NCBI GenBank assembly: GCA_937952245.1
Contig: CALFYS010000113.1
Location: forward strand, 1-34,715
DNA length: 34,715 nt
Origin: an uncultured Alphaproteobacteria bacterium
Lineage (GTDB): Bacteria > Pseudomonadota > Alphaproteobacteria > Puniceispirillales > UBA1172
Reading direction: 5' to 3'
This document shows, one piece after another, positions 7,705 through 16,392 of this stretch (positions are counted from its first letter, which is position 1; each line of letters opens with the position of its first letter). The notes below the pieces were generated by a model. It saw nothing but the letters and a program-made list of their open reading frames with translations, was not told the origin of the DNA and did no database searches. The position numbers were made by a program, and so were the translations under genes.

Positions 7705-9117
7705 ATGCTTGATGCTTTGTTTTCATTTGGTGGCTTGCTGGTGTTTATTCTGGCATTGACCATTGGATCTTTTTTCTTTTCTAAAAAACGTATCGCCTCG
7801 ATGGCGCAAGTGGCCGGAACAAAACCTCATTCTTTAGGGTTTTACTATGGTCTTTATGCCGCGATATGGGTTTTTGTTCCGGCAATTTTATTATTGGTTG
7901 CGTTTACAGCGGCAACAAAACCGTTTCTCGAAAACTTAATTCTTCAATCTTTATTGACGGCTCAACCAAACCTGCCTGAAAGTTTTGTGCCGTTAAAAAT
8001 TGCGCAAATTAAAAATATTGCCAATGGGTTCATAGCCCCAGAAGACGATGTGATGGCGGCCTTGGGTCAAGAATATGCCAATGCGCGGCTGATGATGTCA
8101 AAATTGCGAATTGCTGTTGTCTTATTGGTAGGGCTTCTGGGGTTGGGTTTTGCGCTATGGCGGATTTCCCCTCAGTTTAAATCACGTATTGTTTTTGAAA
8201 ATTTCATGCGGCGGACATTTTTTATCGCCGCTGTCATCGCGATCCTGACCACCATCGGTATTGTGGCATCTTTGCTCTTTGAAGCGCTCCGCTTTTTTGC
8301 CGCTTATTCGTTCTTGGATTTCTTCTTTGGAACGCATTGGGCGCCAAATGTTGCTCTCCGTGGTGGTGAACCGGCGGCGGATGAAGATGTTGGCGGCGCA
8401 TCCGGTGCCTATGGAATGGTGCCGGTGATGGCGGGAACGTTATTAATCGCGATCATTGCCATGGCCGTAGCCGTGCCGATTGGCTTGTTTTCAGCCATTT
8501 ACATGGCTGAATTCGCATCACCGAAAGTCCGTGATTTCATCAAGCCGACTTTGGAAGTTCTGGCGGGGATTCCAACCGTGGTTTATGGGTTTTTTGCGGC
8601 TTTGACCGCCGCCCCGTTTTTCCGCTCCATTGGGCTTAATCTTGGGATGGATGTGTCATCACAAAGCGCGCTTGCCGCGGGGGCTGTCATGGGGGTGATG
8701 ATCATCCCATTTATTTCTTCTCTTTCGGATGATGTGATTTCTGCCGTGCCCCAATCTTTGCGTGATGGTGCTTATGGTCTTGGCAGCACGAAAGGTGAAA
8801 CGGTAACGAAAGTTGTTTTGCCCGCCGCGTTGCCGGGGTTGATTGGTGCGTTTTTGCTGGGGATTAGCCGGGCAATTGGTGAGACTATGATCGTTGTCAT
8901 GGCGGCTGGTGTCTCAGCCAATTTAACCGCCAACCCGCTGGAAAGTGTGACAACGGTCACTGTCCAGATTGTGATGTTGTTGACCGGCGATACTGTGTTT
9001 GATTCCCCTAAAACCCTCTCAGCATTTGCCCTAGGGATCACCTTGTTCACCGTGACTTTATTGCTCAACATCGGGGCTTTGACAGCGGCGCGCCGTCTCG
9101 GAGAGAAATATGACTAA
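7705..9117 (+). CDS. pstC: Phosphate ABC transporter permease PstC (long form)
   Basis: A 470-residue inner-membrane permease. The C-terminal two thirds hold the BPD_transp_1 domain, with the cytoplasmic coupling segment SLRDGAYGLGSTKGETVTKVVLPAALPGL around residues 350-380 and the phosphate-permease signature GISRAIGETMIVVMAAG. The first ~200 residues add several hydrophobic segments and a loop, the N-terminal extension (DUF3708 type) typical of alphaproteobacterial PstC and missing from the ~320-residue enteric protein. It pairs with PstA to form the channel. The pstA start lies within its last codons (8-base overlap), so the two are translationally coupled. It sits 67 bases downstream of pstS, past a terminator. 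Confidence 0.95.
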   Translation: MLDALFSFGGLLVFILALTIGSFFFSKKRIASMAQVAGTKPHSLGFYYGLYAAIWVFVPAILLLVAFTAATKPFLENLILQSLLTAQPNLPESFVPLKIAQIKNIANGFIAPEDDVMAALGQEYANARLMMSKLRIAVVLLVGLLGLGFALWRISPQFKSRIVFENFMRRTFFIAAVIAILTTIGIVASLLFEALRFFAAYSFLDFFFGTHWAPNVALRGGEPAADEDVGGASGAYGMVPVMAGTLLIAIIAMAVAVPIGLFSAIYMAEFASPKVRDFIKPTLEVLAGIPTVVYGFFAALTAAPFFRSIGLNLGMDVSSQSALAAGAVMGVMIIPFISSLSDDVISAVPQSLRDGAYGLGSTKGETVTKVVLPAALPGLIGAFLLGISRAIGETMIVVMAAGVSANLTANPLESVTTVTVQIVMLLTGDTVFDSPKTLSAFALGITLFTVTLLLNIGALTAARRLGEKYD

Positions 9118-10414
9118 CTTTGCCGAACTCAGCACCGAAGATCGCCTCAAGCATTTGCAAGGCACATTGGCCAAGCGCCACGCCAAAGAAAAGCGGTTGA
9201 AAACCTATGGTATTATCGCCATCACCTTTGCCATTACATTTTTGGTGGTTTTATTAACCACTGTTGTCAGCAATGGTTATACGGCGTTACAGCAAACAGA
9301 AATGCGCCTTGCGCTGGATATTCCCGTTGAAGAACTGGTTGATGAAAATGGCACGATTGATTTGAAAAAATCAGCGGATTTCAATTGGTCAGGAATGTTG
9401 AAGAAATCCTTGCGCAAAAATTTCCCTGAAGTCAAAGGCATGATGGATCGCCGTAATCTTAGTGATCTTTTATCGGCTAACGCTGGATATGAATTGCGCC
9501 AAGACCTTGAAAAAATGGGCCGCATTGATAGGCCATCGGGGTATTTCTGGGTCAAAACCTCTGACGATGTTGATATGCTCATGAAAGGCCGAATGTCTCG
9601 GGATATTCCTGAAGATCAGCGCCGCTTGAGCAATGTCCAAATCGGCTGGGTGGATCAATTGGTTGACCAAGGCGCCATCCGCAAAGTCTTTAACAAAAGT
9701 TTCTTCACCAAGGCTGATTCACGAGAACCGGAAAGCGCTGGTATTTTGGGCGCGGTGGTTGGTTCGGCTTTGGCTTTGATTGTGACGGTTGTGTTCGCCC
9801 TTCCTTTGGCCGTCATGGCGGCAATTTATTTGGAATATTTTGCCAAGCCTGGGCGGGTCACTGATTTGATCGAAGTGAATATCAACAACCTTGCCGCGGT
9901 GCCATCCATTGTCTTTGGTCTTTTGGGGCTGGCGGTCTTTTTGGGTTTCTTTGGCATGCCGCGTTCAGCTCCATTGGTAGGGGGGATGGTCTTGGCGTTG
10001 ATGACCTTGCCTACGATCATTATCGCCACTAGGGCCTCGATCCGTGCCGTGCCGTCATCAATTCGTGACGCGGCTTTGGGGATTGGCGCTTCTCCGATGC
10101 AGGCTGCCCTTGACCATGTATTGCCGCTTGCTGCCCCAGGTATTTTAACGGGAACAATCATTGGATTGGCTCAAGCTTTGGGTGAAACCGCGCCATTAAT
10201 CATGATCGGCATGGTGGCGTTTATCGTTGATGTTCCTGATGGGTTAACCTCACCGGCCACGGCCCTGCCGGTTCAGATTTTCATTTGGTCGGATAGTGCC
10301 GAACGGGCGTTTTATGAACGGTCATCTTTGGCCATTGTATGTTTGCTGTTATTCTTGATTGTGATGAATTTAACAGCCGTGATTTTACGTAAAAAACTTG
10401 AAAGAAAATGGTAA
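9110..10414 (+). CDS. pstA: Phosphate ABC transporter permease PstA (long form)
   Basis: A 434-residue permease. One membrane helix near residues 28-55 is followed by a large, probably periplasmic, hydrophilic insertion (about residues 60-205, with EELVDENGTIDLKKSADF), the DUF3333-type region typical of alphaproteobacterial PstA. The BPD_transp_1 domain follows, with coupling segment SSIRDAALGIGASPMQAALDHVLPLA and the conserved GLAQALGETAPLIMIGMVAF. It overlaps pstC by 8 bases and ends 4 bases before pstB, so all three are co-translated. A GGAGAG site lies within the end of pstC. Confidence 0.95.
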   Translation: MTNFAELSTEDRLKHLQGTLAKRHAKEKRLKTYGIIAITFAITFLVVLLTTVVSNGYTALQQTEMRLALDIPVEELVDENGTIDLKKSADFNWSGMLKKSLRKNFPEVKGMMDRRNLSDLLSANAGYELRQDLEKMGRIDRPSGYFWVKTSDDVDMLMKGRMSRDIPEDQRRLSNVQIGWVDQLVDQGAIRKVFNKSFFTKADSREPESAGILGAVVGSALALIVTVVFALPLAVMAAIYLEYFAKPGRVTDLIEVNINNLAAVPSIVFGLLGLAVFLGFFGMPRSAPLVGGMVLALMTLPTIIIATRASIRAVPSSIRDAALGIGASPMQAALDHVLPLAAPGILTGTIIGLAQALGETAPLIMIGMVAFIVDVPDGLTSPATALPVQIFIWSDSAERAFYERSSLAIVCLLLFLIVMNLTAVILRKKLERKW

Positions 10415-10418
10415 GACA

Positions 10419-11186
10419 ATGACCGATATGACCAACAAATTAACAGCAAAGAATGTTGATGTTTTTTACGGTGAAAAACAGGCGCTGAAATCTGTTTCAA
10501 TCGATATTCAAGACAAAAACGTCACCGCTTTTATTGGCCCTAGCGGTTGTGGTAAATCAACTTTCCTGCGGTGTTTTAATCGCATGAATGACGTTATTCC
10601 ATCGGCCCGGGTGAGTGGTGAAATTATTTTGGACGGTGTTGATATTAACAGTGATGACATTGATCCGGTATTGTTGCGCGCCCAAGTCGGGATGGTTTTC
10701 CAAAAGCCAAACCCATTTCCAAAATCAATTTACGATAATGTATCTTATGGCCCTCGGATTCATGGTCTTGCCGCTCACAAAGATGATCTAGACGCTATTG
10801 TCGAAGACAGTTTGAAAAAGGCAGGCTTATGGGCGGAAGTGGCCGATCGCCTTCAGGATCAGGCCACCGGATTATCAGGCGGCCAGCAACAGCGTTTGTG
10901 TATTGCCCGCGCGATTGCCGTTAATCCTTCTGTTTTGTTGATGGATGAGCCTTGTTCAGCCCTTGACCCTATCGCCACCGCGGTGATTGAAGATTTGATT
11001 GAAGGTCTGAAAAGCCGTTATTCCATTATTATTGTCACCCATTCCATGCAACAAGCGGCGCGTGTTTCTGAAAAAACCGCCTATTTCCATCTTGGGAAAC
11101 TTGTTGAATTTGGAGACACAAAGCAAATCTTCACCAACCCAGCCCACGAGCAGACAGAGGCCTATATCTCTGGTAAAATTGGTTAA
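10419..11186 (+). CDS. pstB: Phosphate ABC transporter ATP-binding protein PstB
   Basis: A 255-residue ABC ATPase that powers PstCA. Walker A is GPSGCGKST, the Q-loop follows at GMVFQKPNPFPKSIYDNV (a PstB-typical form), the ABC signature is LSGGQQQR, Walker B is VLLMDEP, and the switch histidine is in IVTHSMQQAARVS. The ATG at 10419 is preferred over the in-frame TTG at 10398, which lies inside pstA. Only 4 bases separate it from the pstA stop. phoU follows 21 bases on, completing the usual pstSCAB-phoU order. Confidence 0.97.
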   Translation: MTDMTNKLTAKNVDVFYGEKQALKSVSIDIQDKNVTAFIGPSGCGKSTFLRCFNRMNDVIPSARVSGEIILDGVDINSDDIDPVLLRAQVGMVFQKPNPFPKSIYDNVSYGPRIHGLAAHKDDLDAIVEDSLKKAGLWAEVADRLQDQATGLSGGQQQRLCIARAIAVNPSVLLMDEPCSALDPIATAVIEDLIEGLKSRYSIIIVTHSMQQAARVSEKTAYFHLGKLVEFGDTKQIFTNPAHEQTEAYISGKIG

Positions 11187-11207
11187 TAGCCAGCCATAGG
11201 AGCACCC

Positions 11208-11900
11208 ATGCAAGAGCATATCAGCACATCCTTTGACAATGACCTTAATGATCTTGATGCCATGATCACCAAAATTGGTGGCATGGTTCAAACTCAACTC
11301 AATCTGGTGCTGAACTCATTGGAAGTGGGTAATGATGAGGTGCTGAACACAATTATCGAAACCGATAAATCTATTGATACGCTTGAGCATGAGATCTTTG
11401 ACAAGGCGGTTGAGATTATTGCTTTGCGCTCGCCGCATGCTGAAGATTTACGAAAAGTGATGATCGCCCCTCGTATTGCTTCAAGCAATGAAAGAATGGG
11501 GGATTTGGTTCGGAATATTGCCAAAAGAGTATTGAGCATTCATGGGGAAGGCCATTCTTTACCGCTTGCAGAGGAAATTAAATCACTTGGCTTCGATGTC
11601 TTAGAGGCGGTCACGAACATTAATGATGCCGCCGCCCGAAATGATGTCGCCCTAGCGCTTAAGATATGGGAAAGCGATGTTAATATTGACGAAGCTTACG
11701 ATGAATTGATCAAATCAATTGTCCAATTAATTGATCAAAAGAATCATGATGCTGAAACGATTCGCCATACCATGTTTATAGCTAAAAACATTGAGCGGAT
11801 TGGTGACCACGTGACCACCATCGCGGAATTGATACATTTCAGGGTAGAGGCAAAAATGCTATCAGATGAGCGTCCAAAACTTGGCGATGCTCAACAGTAA
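11208..11900 (+). CDS. phoU: Phosphate-signalling protein PhoU
   Basis: A 230-residue all-helical protein with two PhoU repeats. Each contains the E(x)3D-type metal-binding motif: around ETDKSIDTLEHEIFD in the first and ESDVNIDEAYDELIKS in the second; RIASSNERMGDLVRNIAKR and KNIERIGDHVTTIAELIHF are the matching later helices. PhoU binds Pst and PhoR and keeps the regulon off when phosphate is plentiful. A GGAG site lies 6 bases before the ATG. It is the last gene of the block, facing the convergent outer-membrane protein gene 18 bases away. Confidence 0.96.
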   Translation: MQEHISTSFDNDLNDLDAMITKIGGMVQTQLNLVLNSLEVGNDEVLNTIIETDKSIDTLEHEIFDKAVEIIALRSPHAEDLRKVMIAPRIASSNERMGDLVRNIAKRVLSIHGEGHSLPLAEEIKSLGFDVLEAVTNINDAAARNDVALALKIWESDVNIDEAYDELIKSIVQLIDQKNHDAETIRHTMFIAKNIERIGDHVTTIAELIHFRVEAKMLSDERPKLGDAQQ

Positions 11901-11918
11901 TGATCAGGCCTTAACCCA

Positions 11919-13229
11919 TTAAAATGGTTTGGTGAGCGTCAGCGCCACATCGCCTGAATATTTTGAGAAATTCGCGATATTGGATTTTGTCTTACCGTAA
12001 TTGGCGGTGAAGGATAGACGCGTTTCATTCCCCACAGGAAGATTGAAACTCGATAAGCCAATGACATGGGAGACGCCTAAAGTGTGGCGGCGGTCTTTTC
12101 GTTTGTCATTGCTGTAATTTGTGTCCGCGGCTTTATGATCGGTATGATCAATGTCATAGGTGACCGTGGTGATGCCGGGCAAAATATTGGCCGAAGCAAA
12201 AGCAGACAGGCCAAGGCTTTCTTTGGAATTTTTATCATCCATCGCGCTTGTATTGGCCATTTTAAACGTGCCGCCAAGCTGAAACTTTTGAAACGCCCGC
12301 GCCAAGCGAACGCTGGCTTCTGTTTTCAACGATGTTTTTTCGGAACTCGTGCCAGTGTCGCTGAAACTGTTCTTAAATACAGATCGCGTCACCCCTAGAT
12401 TGGTATTGGCGTTCCAGCGTTCAAAAAACGTTTGGCTGTAATTGAACTGCGCGCCATAAGAGTTGAGATAATGCTTATCGCCAACATGAATACGGGCGGT
12501 GTTTAACGTTGCCGCCAACATCCCTTGATCAAGCCCGCGCATATAACGGGTATTGGCACTCAAAATAGATAGGTCGCCCGCGTTATATTGGCTGTAATCT
12601 TTTAACGATGTGGCCAGGCCAATGCTGATGGTCTCGTCACGCTGGGATTCGAGTTTTGCCGTCAGGTTCACATTGGCCGCGGTGGAAAGATAATCTTCGG
12701 CATTGGCGCTTTTGTCAGTCACTTCCCCAATAGAACCTGAGACCAAGGCGACATTGCCAATTGACCCCCCTTCAGGGTTATCCGCGATACCGCCGCCCGC
12801 GGAAACAGAACCGGTGATGAAAAACCGCCGTTGCTGGCGATCAAGATTGGCCAAAATCGCTTCCGCTTGCTGGCGTTCAACATCACTGGCCTTTGGGTTT
12901 TCAAGCAATAAAGCCAGCATTCGCCGGGCATCAACATTATTGCCCAGGCGCAAATGCGCGTTGGCGATCAAAAATTGAGCTTCGTTGTTTTCAGGGTCAA
13001 TCGTCAGCACGCGTTCCAGCGTTCCAATCGCGCCTTTAACATTGCCATTTTGCAATTGCGCGCCAGCCAATTTGAAGTTCAACAGCATATTGGTGGGGTC
13101 TTTGAAGACTTGCTCAAAAATCTGGGATTCCAAATCACTGGCTTCGCCGGATTGCGCCCACGCCATTTGCCCATATGACCCCAATGGCAGAGCCATGATC
13201 AATGACGCCGCTAAAAGAGACTTTTTCAA
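11919..13229 (-). CDS. TPR-containing outer-membrane beta-barrel protein, Slam-like
   Basis: About 436 residues. A signal peptide (KKSLLAASLIMALPLGS..., cleavage near AWA|Q) leads to a TPR-like helical region (about residues 40-135, LNFKLAGAQLQNGN, ALGTLERVL-type and AQFLIANAHLRLGN repeats). The remaining ~300 residues alternate polar and hydrophobic residues in amphipathic strands and end in a terminal Phe, the mark of an outer-membrane barrel. A TPR domain plus a DUF560-type barrel is the layout of Slam, which moves lipoproteins to the cell surface. I infer the family from architecture; no lipoprotein gene is nearby. Start: TTG 13229 gives a textbook MKKSLL signal peptide and has AAAGGG 9 bases upstream; ATGs at 13271 and 13316 are in frame but lack a ribosome-binding site. 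Confidence 0.82.
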   Translation of the reverse strand: MKKSLLAASLIMALPLGSYGQMAWAQSGEASDLESQIFEQVFKDPTNMLLNFKLAGAQLQNGNVKGAIGTLERVLTIDPENNEAQFLIANAHLRLGNNVDARRMLALLLENPKASDVERQQAEAILANLDRQQRRFFITGSVSAGGGIADNPEGGSIGNVALVSGSIGEVTDKSANAEDYLSTAANVNLTAKLESQRDETISIGLATSLKDYSQYNAGDLSILSANTRYMRGLDQGMLAATLNTARIHVGDKHYLNSYGAQFNYSQTFFERWNANTNLGVTRSVFKNSFSDTGTSSEKTSLKTEASVRLARAFQKFQLGGTFKMANTSAMDDKNSKESLGLSAFASANILPGITTVTYDIDHTDHKAADTNYSNDKRKDRRHTLGVSHVIGLSSFNLPVGNETRLSFTANYGKTKSNIANFSKYSGDVALTLTKPF

Positions 13230-13307
13230 TGAGGATGACCCTTTATGGGGGCGCTTGTGCTGAAACAACATGAACACACAACATAAATAATCTAAATTTA
13301 ATCTCAC

Positions 13308-13325
13308 TATACCCATAATGGTATA
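13308..13325. promoter_or_regulatory. Inverted repeat in the divergent promoter region
   Basis: TATACC-CATAAT-GGTATA has perfect 6-base arms around a 6-base spacer. It lies between the outer-membrane protein and the FOXRED1-like oxidoreductase, in a region rich in A/T. It may be an operator or overlapping promoter elements. The match is short, so chance is possible. Confidence 0.4.
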
Positions 13326-13440
13326 TTAGTAAATCTATATATAAGGGTAATCTTAATGGATGGGGTTTCATCGTTATAGATGTTGCCTATGGGCATTTTT
13401 TCAATCATGGTTTTATTGGAATTAAAAAGAGGATAAAGAG

Positions 13441-14655
13441 ATGAGCTTTCCTGGATTCAGCACCGCCCCCAACCAGTCGTCATATGATGTGGTGATCATC
13501 GGCGGCGCCATGATCGGGTCTTCGATCGCGTGGTTTTTGTCGGATAATCCGGATTTCCAAGGCTCAATTCTGGTGGTTGAGCGGAACCCTAGTTATGAAA
13601 ATTCATCCACCACTTGCACCAATTCCTGTATTCGTCAGCAATTTTCCACCGAAGTGAATATTAAAATTTCACAATTCGGCGCGGAGTTTATCAAAAACTT
13701 CAGGTCATTCATGCATGATGACCCGGATGTACCGGATGTCTTGTTGCAAAACTATGGCTATATGTATTTGGCGGATAATCAGGCGCTGGCAGATGTGTTG
13801 ATTGAGAATCAAAAATTACAAGCCGCGTTAGGGGCGGGCACCCGCATCATGACCCCCGATGAAATCGCCGCGGAATATCCGTTCTATAATTTGGATGGCA
13901 TTATCTTGGGCAGCCATAACACCAAGGATGAAGGGTATTTTGACGGCAACACGTTGTTTGATTGGTGGAAGCGAAAAGCCCGCCAAAATGGCGTGGAATA
14001 TCTTCATGATGAGGTGGTGGACATCACCCGTGATGGCGGCAAAGTCACTGGTGTTACCTTGGCTTCAGGTGAGGTTGTTTCCGCCGGGATGATCGTCAAC
14101 GCCTCTGGCCCGAGGGCGGCTGTCACCGCGGCCATGGCAGGGGTGGAATTGCCGGTTGAACCGCGCCGCCGTTATACGTTTATTTTTGATGCCCAAAACC
14201 CCCTTGATCGTGATTTGCCCCTGACGATTGATCCTTCAGGCGTGCATATGCGCACCGATGGCCAATATTATCTTTGCGGTTGCCCGCCGGATATTGACCC
14301 GGCCGTTGATTTTGATGATTTCGATTTTGACCATGGGGTTTGGGAAAATAAAATCTGGCCAGCGGTGGCCAATCGCATCCCGCAATTTGAGGCGATTAAA
14401 GTCACCAATTCATGGGTGGGGCATTACGCTTTTAACACGCTTGATCAGAACGCCATTATCGGCCGCCATGATGAGGTGGAAAACTTTATCATGGCCAATG
14501 GGTTTTCAGGCCATGGGTTCCAGCAATCGCCAGCCATGGGGCGCGGGGTTTCTGAATTGATCACCTATGGTGGTTACAGAAGCCTTGATCTCACGCCGCT
14601 TGGCTTTGATCGCATCCGCCGGAACGAACCTTTTGTCGAAAAAGCCGTGATTTAA
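13441..14655 (+). CDS. FAD-dependent oxidoreductase, DAO family, FOXRED1-like
   Basis: A 404-residue soluble flavoenzyme of the D-amino-acid/sarcosine oxidase family. The N-terminal dinucleotide motif is VVIIGGAMIGSSIAWFL (about residues 17-33), with the FAD-ribose acidic residue in VVERN. The stretch SCIRQQFSTEVNIKIS matches the characteristic GIRQQFS-type segment of FOXRED1-like members. The C-terminal SWVGHYAFNTLDQNAIIG and ANGFSGHGFQQSPAMGRGVSEL are the usual DAO closing motifs. Such enzymes oxidise secondary or tertiary amines such as N-methyl amino acids; the substrate here is unknown. A GAGGATAAAGAG site precedes the ATG. It converges with the MttB homologue, whose stop is 14 bases away, so the two are neighbours by function perhaps but not in one operon. 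Confidence 0.9.
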   Translation: MSFPGFSTAPNQSSYDVVIIGGAMIGSSIAWFLSDNPDFQGSILVVERNPSYENSSTTCTNSCIRQQFSTEVNIKISQFGAEFIKNFRSFMHDDPDVPDVLLQNYGYMYLADNQALADVLIENQKLQAALGAGTRIMTPDEIAAEYPFYNLDGIILGSHNTKDEGYFDGNTLFDWWKRKARQNGVEYLHDEVVDITRDGGKVTGVTLASGEVVSAGMIVNASGPRAAVTAAMAGVELPVEPRRRYTFIFDAQNPLDRDLPLTIDPSGVHMRTDGQYYLCGCPPDIDPAVDFDDFDFDHGVWENKIWPAVANRIPQFEAIKVTNSWVGHYAFNTLDQNAIIGRHDEVENFIMANGFSGHGFQQSPAMGRGVSELITYGGYRSLDLTPLGFDRIRRNEPFVEKAVI

Positions 14656-14686
14656 TCAAAAATCCTGATTTAAAAATCTTGATTAA
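14652..14686. terminator. AT-rich inverted repeat between convergent genes, possible bidirectional terminator
   Basis: TTAATCAA (14652-14659) and TTGATTAA (14679-14686) are perfect 8-base arms around a 19-base spacer that itself contains AAATC/GATTT arms. The repeat spans both stop codons of the FOXRED1-like and mttB-like genes. The stem is weak (few G/C pairs) and there is no long T run, so termination is only possible. Confidence 0.3.
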
Positions 14687-16235
14687 GGGCGTCTTCCGCG
14701 GGGATTTCACGTTCACGTCGGGCGATATAATCCAACAACGCCTCATTAACCGCGTCATCAAGTTTTGGTTCTTGATAATCATCGAGCAATTTGCGGGCTT
14801 TTTCCAAGGCGCGGGTGGTGGCATCTTTCGAGCCTTCCGCCACCCATTGTTCATAGGAATTATTGTCGAATAATTTCGGCATGAAAAAGGCTTTTTGGAA
14901 ATTGGCTTGGGTGTGTTCATGCCCCAAATAATGCCCGCCGGGGCCAATATCCCGAACAGCGGATAAAGCTTCGTCAAAGTCACCCCAATTCAGCCCCTGC
15001 ATCATGCGATAGGCCATCTCACATTGTTCCGCGTCAATGATGAATTTGGCCATCGAACAATGCATTCCGGCCTCGTTCCATCCCGCCGAATGCCAGATGT
15101 AATTCGCCCCTGAAAGCACCACCGCCATCAAGGTTGTTGCGCTTTCATATCCGGCTTGAGCGTCTAATGTTTTCGCCCCGCCCAATGTGTTGGATGTCCG
15201 CCACGGCACGCCATAATAACGCGCCATCTGGCCGATCATGAAATTCATCAAACTAATCTCTGGCGTGCCCGCCATCGGCGCGCCGGATTGCATGGAAACA
15301 GTCGAAAGATAATGCCCATAAATAGCAGGGCAGCCTTTCCGCACCACTTGAGTATAAGCCAAAGCCGAGAGCGCTTCGGCGTTTAATTGCGCCACCGACG
15401 GCACGGTGGAAGCCGGCGTGTTTGCCCCGCCCAAAACAAAAGGTGAGCATAACACAGGCTGGTTGCGGCGGTTGAAAGCCCGCATCGCGCTGAGCATGGT
15501 TTCATCCCAAACCAAAGGGGAATTGCCGTTACAATTGCCCGTTACAACAGCGTTGTTTTCCAGAAAATCCTCACCGAAAAGGATGGCGCACATATCCAAG
15601 ACATCTTCAGCGTTCTTGCCTGAAGTGGTCATGCCCATAAACGTCTTATCCGAATGTTTCATCGAAGAATAAGTGATCCGCAAATGGCGGTGCGAGACCG
15701 GGTGATCCATCGGTTCAACAATGTGATGGGCTGAGGAATGAAGCCCGGGCAGCATATGGGATAATTTATGGAAATTCGCCAAATCATCCAAAGTCGGGTT
15801 GCGGCGTTCATCGTTCAGATCACGCAGATAAGGCGCGCCGGTCATGGGGATGAAAATGGAATTGATCCCGCCAATATCAACATTACGTTCAGGGTTACGC
15901 GCATGATAGGTAATCTCTGATGGGATTGAGGCGATTAACTCCCGCACGAGGCCGCGGTCTAACTTGACCAGATCGCCTTCAACTTTTGCTCCGGCTTTTT
16001 TCCAATCCTCAAGGGCAATATCATCACGGAAGACAACACCAACATCTTCCAAAATGGCCATGGAAGCGTTGTCAATTTTCTCAATTTCATCGGGGCTCAT
16101 CGGCTCAACAAGAGGCAGATTTTGCTTCAATGTTGGCAGCATCGCATCACTGACAGCGGTTCTCAGGGCACGGCGTTCACCCCTACCACCACGGCGACCA
16201 TCTGGGCGTGATTTTAAATTCTGTTCCGCATCCAT
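14670..16235 (-). CDS. Trimethylamine methyltransferase family (MttB-like) protein, non-pyrrolysine
   Basis: A 521-residue MttB-superfamily (COG5598) protein. These enzymes take a methyl group from a quaternary or tertiary amine and pass it to a corrinoid protein; members without pyrrolysine act on glycine betaine, proline betaine, carnitine or related compounds. Family features include PTLKQNLPLVEPMSPDEIEKID near residue 35, CNGNSPLVWDETMLSAM, SGAPMAGTPEISLMN, and the barrel segment GGAKTLDAQAGYESATTLM followed by HSAGWNEAGM. The frame is open throughout, with no internal stop that could encode pyrrolysine. The N-terminus has an Arg/Gly-rich stretch (RPDGRRGGRGERRALR) of unknown role. No corrinoid protein is in the window. 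It is divergent from the DapA-family operon and shares its promoter region. Confidence 0.92.
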   Translation of the reverse strand: MDAEQNLKSRPDGRRGGRGERRALRTAVSDAMLPTLKQNLPLVEPMSPDEIEKIDNASMAILEDVGVVFRDDIALEDWKKAGAKVEGDLVKLDRGLVRELIASIPSEITYHARNPERNVDIGGINSIFIPMTGAPYLRDLNDERRNPTLDDLANFHKLSHMLPGLHSSAHHIVEPMDHPVSHRHLRITYSSMKHSDKTFMGMTTSGKNAEDVLDMCAILFGEDFLENNAVVTGNCNGNSPLVWDETMLSAMRAFNRRNQPVLCSPFVLGGANTPASTVPSVAQLNAEALSALAYTQVVRKGCPAIYGHYLSTVSMQSGAPMAGTPEISLMNFMIGQMARYYGVPWRTSNTLGGAKTLDAQAGYESATTLMAVVLSGANYIWHSAGWNEAGMHCSMAKFIIDAEQCEMAYRMMQGLNWGDFDEALSAVRDIGPGGHYLGHEHTQANFQKAFFMPKLFDNNSYEQWVAEGSKDATTRALEKARKLLDDYQEPKLDDAVNEALLDYIARREREIPAEDALNQDF

Positions 16236-16318
16236 TTTAAAACCCTGTTTATCTGCTTTCAGAAAATCTGAAATTAATGTGAGAAATTTGTTTTGTATTT
16301 CAAAATTTAAACGATACG

Positions 16319-16334
16319 ATCAACCCGAATTGAT
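16319..16334. promoter_or_regulatory. Short inverted repeat between the mttB-like gene and the dapA-like operon
   Basis: ATCAA-CCCGAA-TTGAT (5-base arms, 6-base spacer) lies 59 bases before the dapA-like ATG and 84 bases from the mttB-like ATG. A nearby CGATACGAT repeat adds to the structure. Placed between divergent genes, it could be a shared operator, but the arms are short. Confidence 0.3.
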
Positions 16335-16392
16335 ATGAAATCAAGAGAAGAAATTAAATTTTAGTGGGTTTGTGAACGAAAGCGGTAACAAT

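Noticed and set aside
14670..16235. Pyrrolysine in the MttB homologue
   Set aside because: No in-frame TAG occurs in the gene, so the enzyme must use standard amino acids only.
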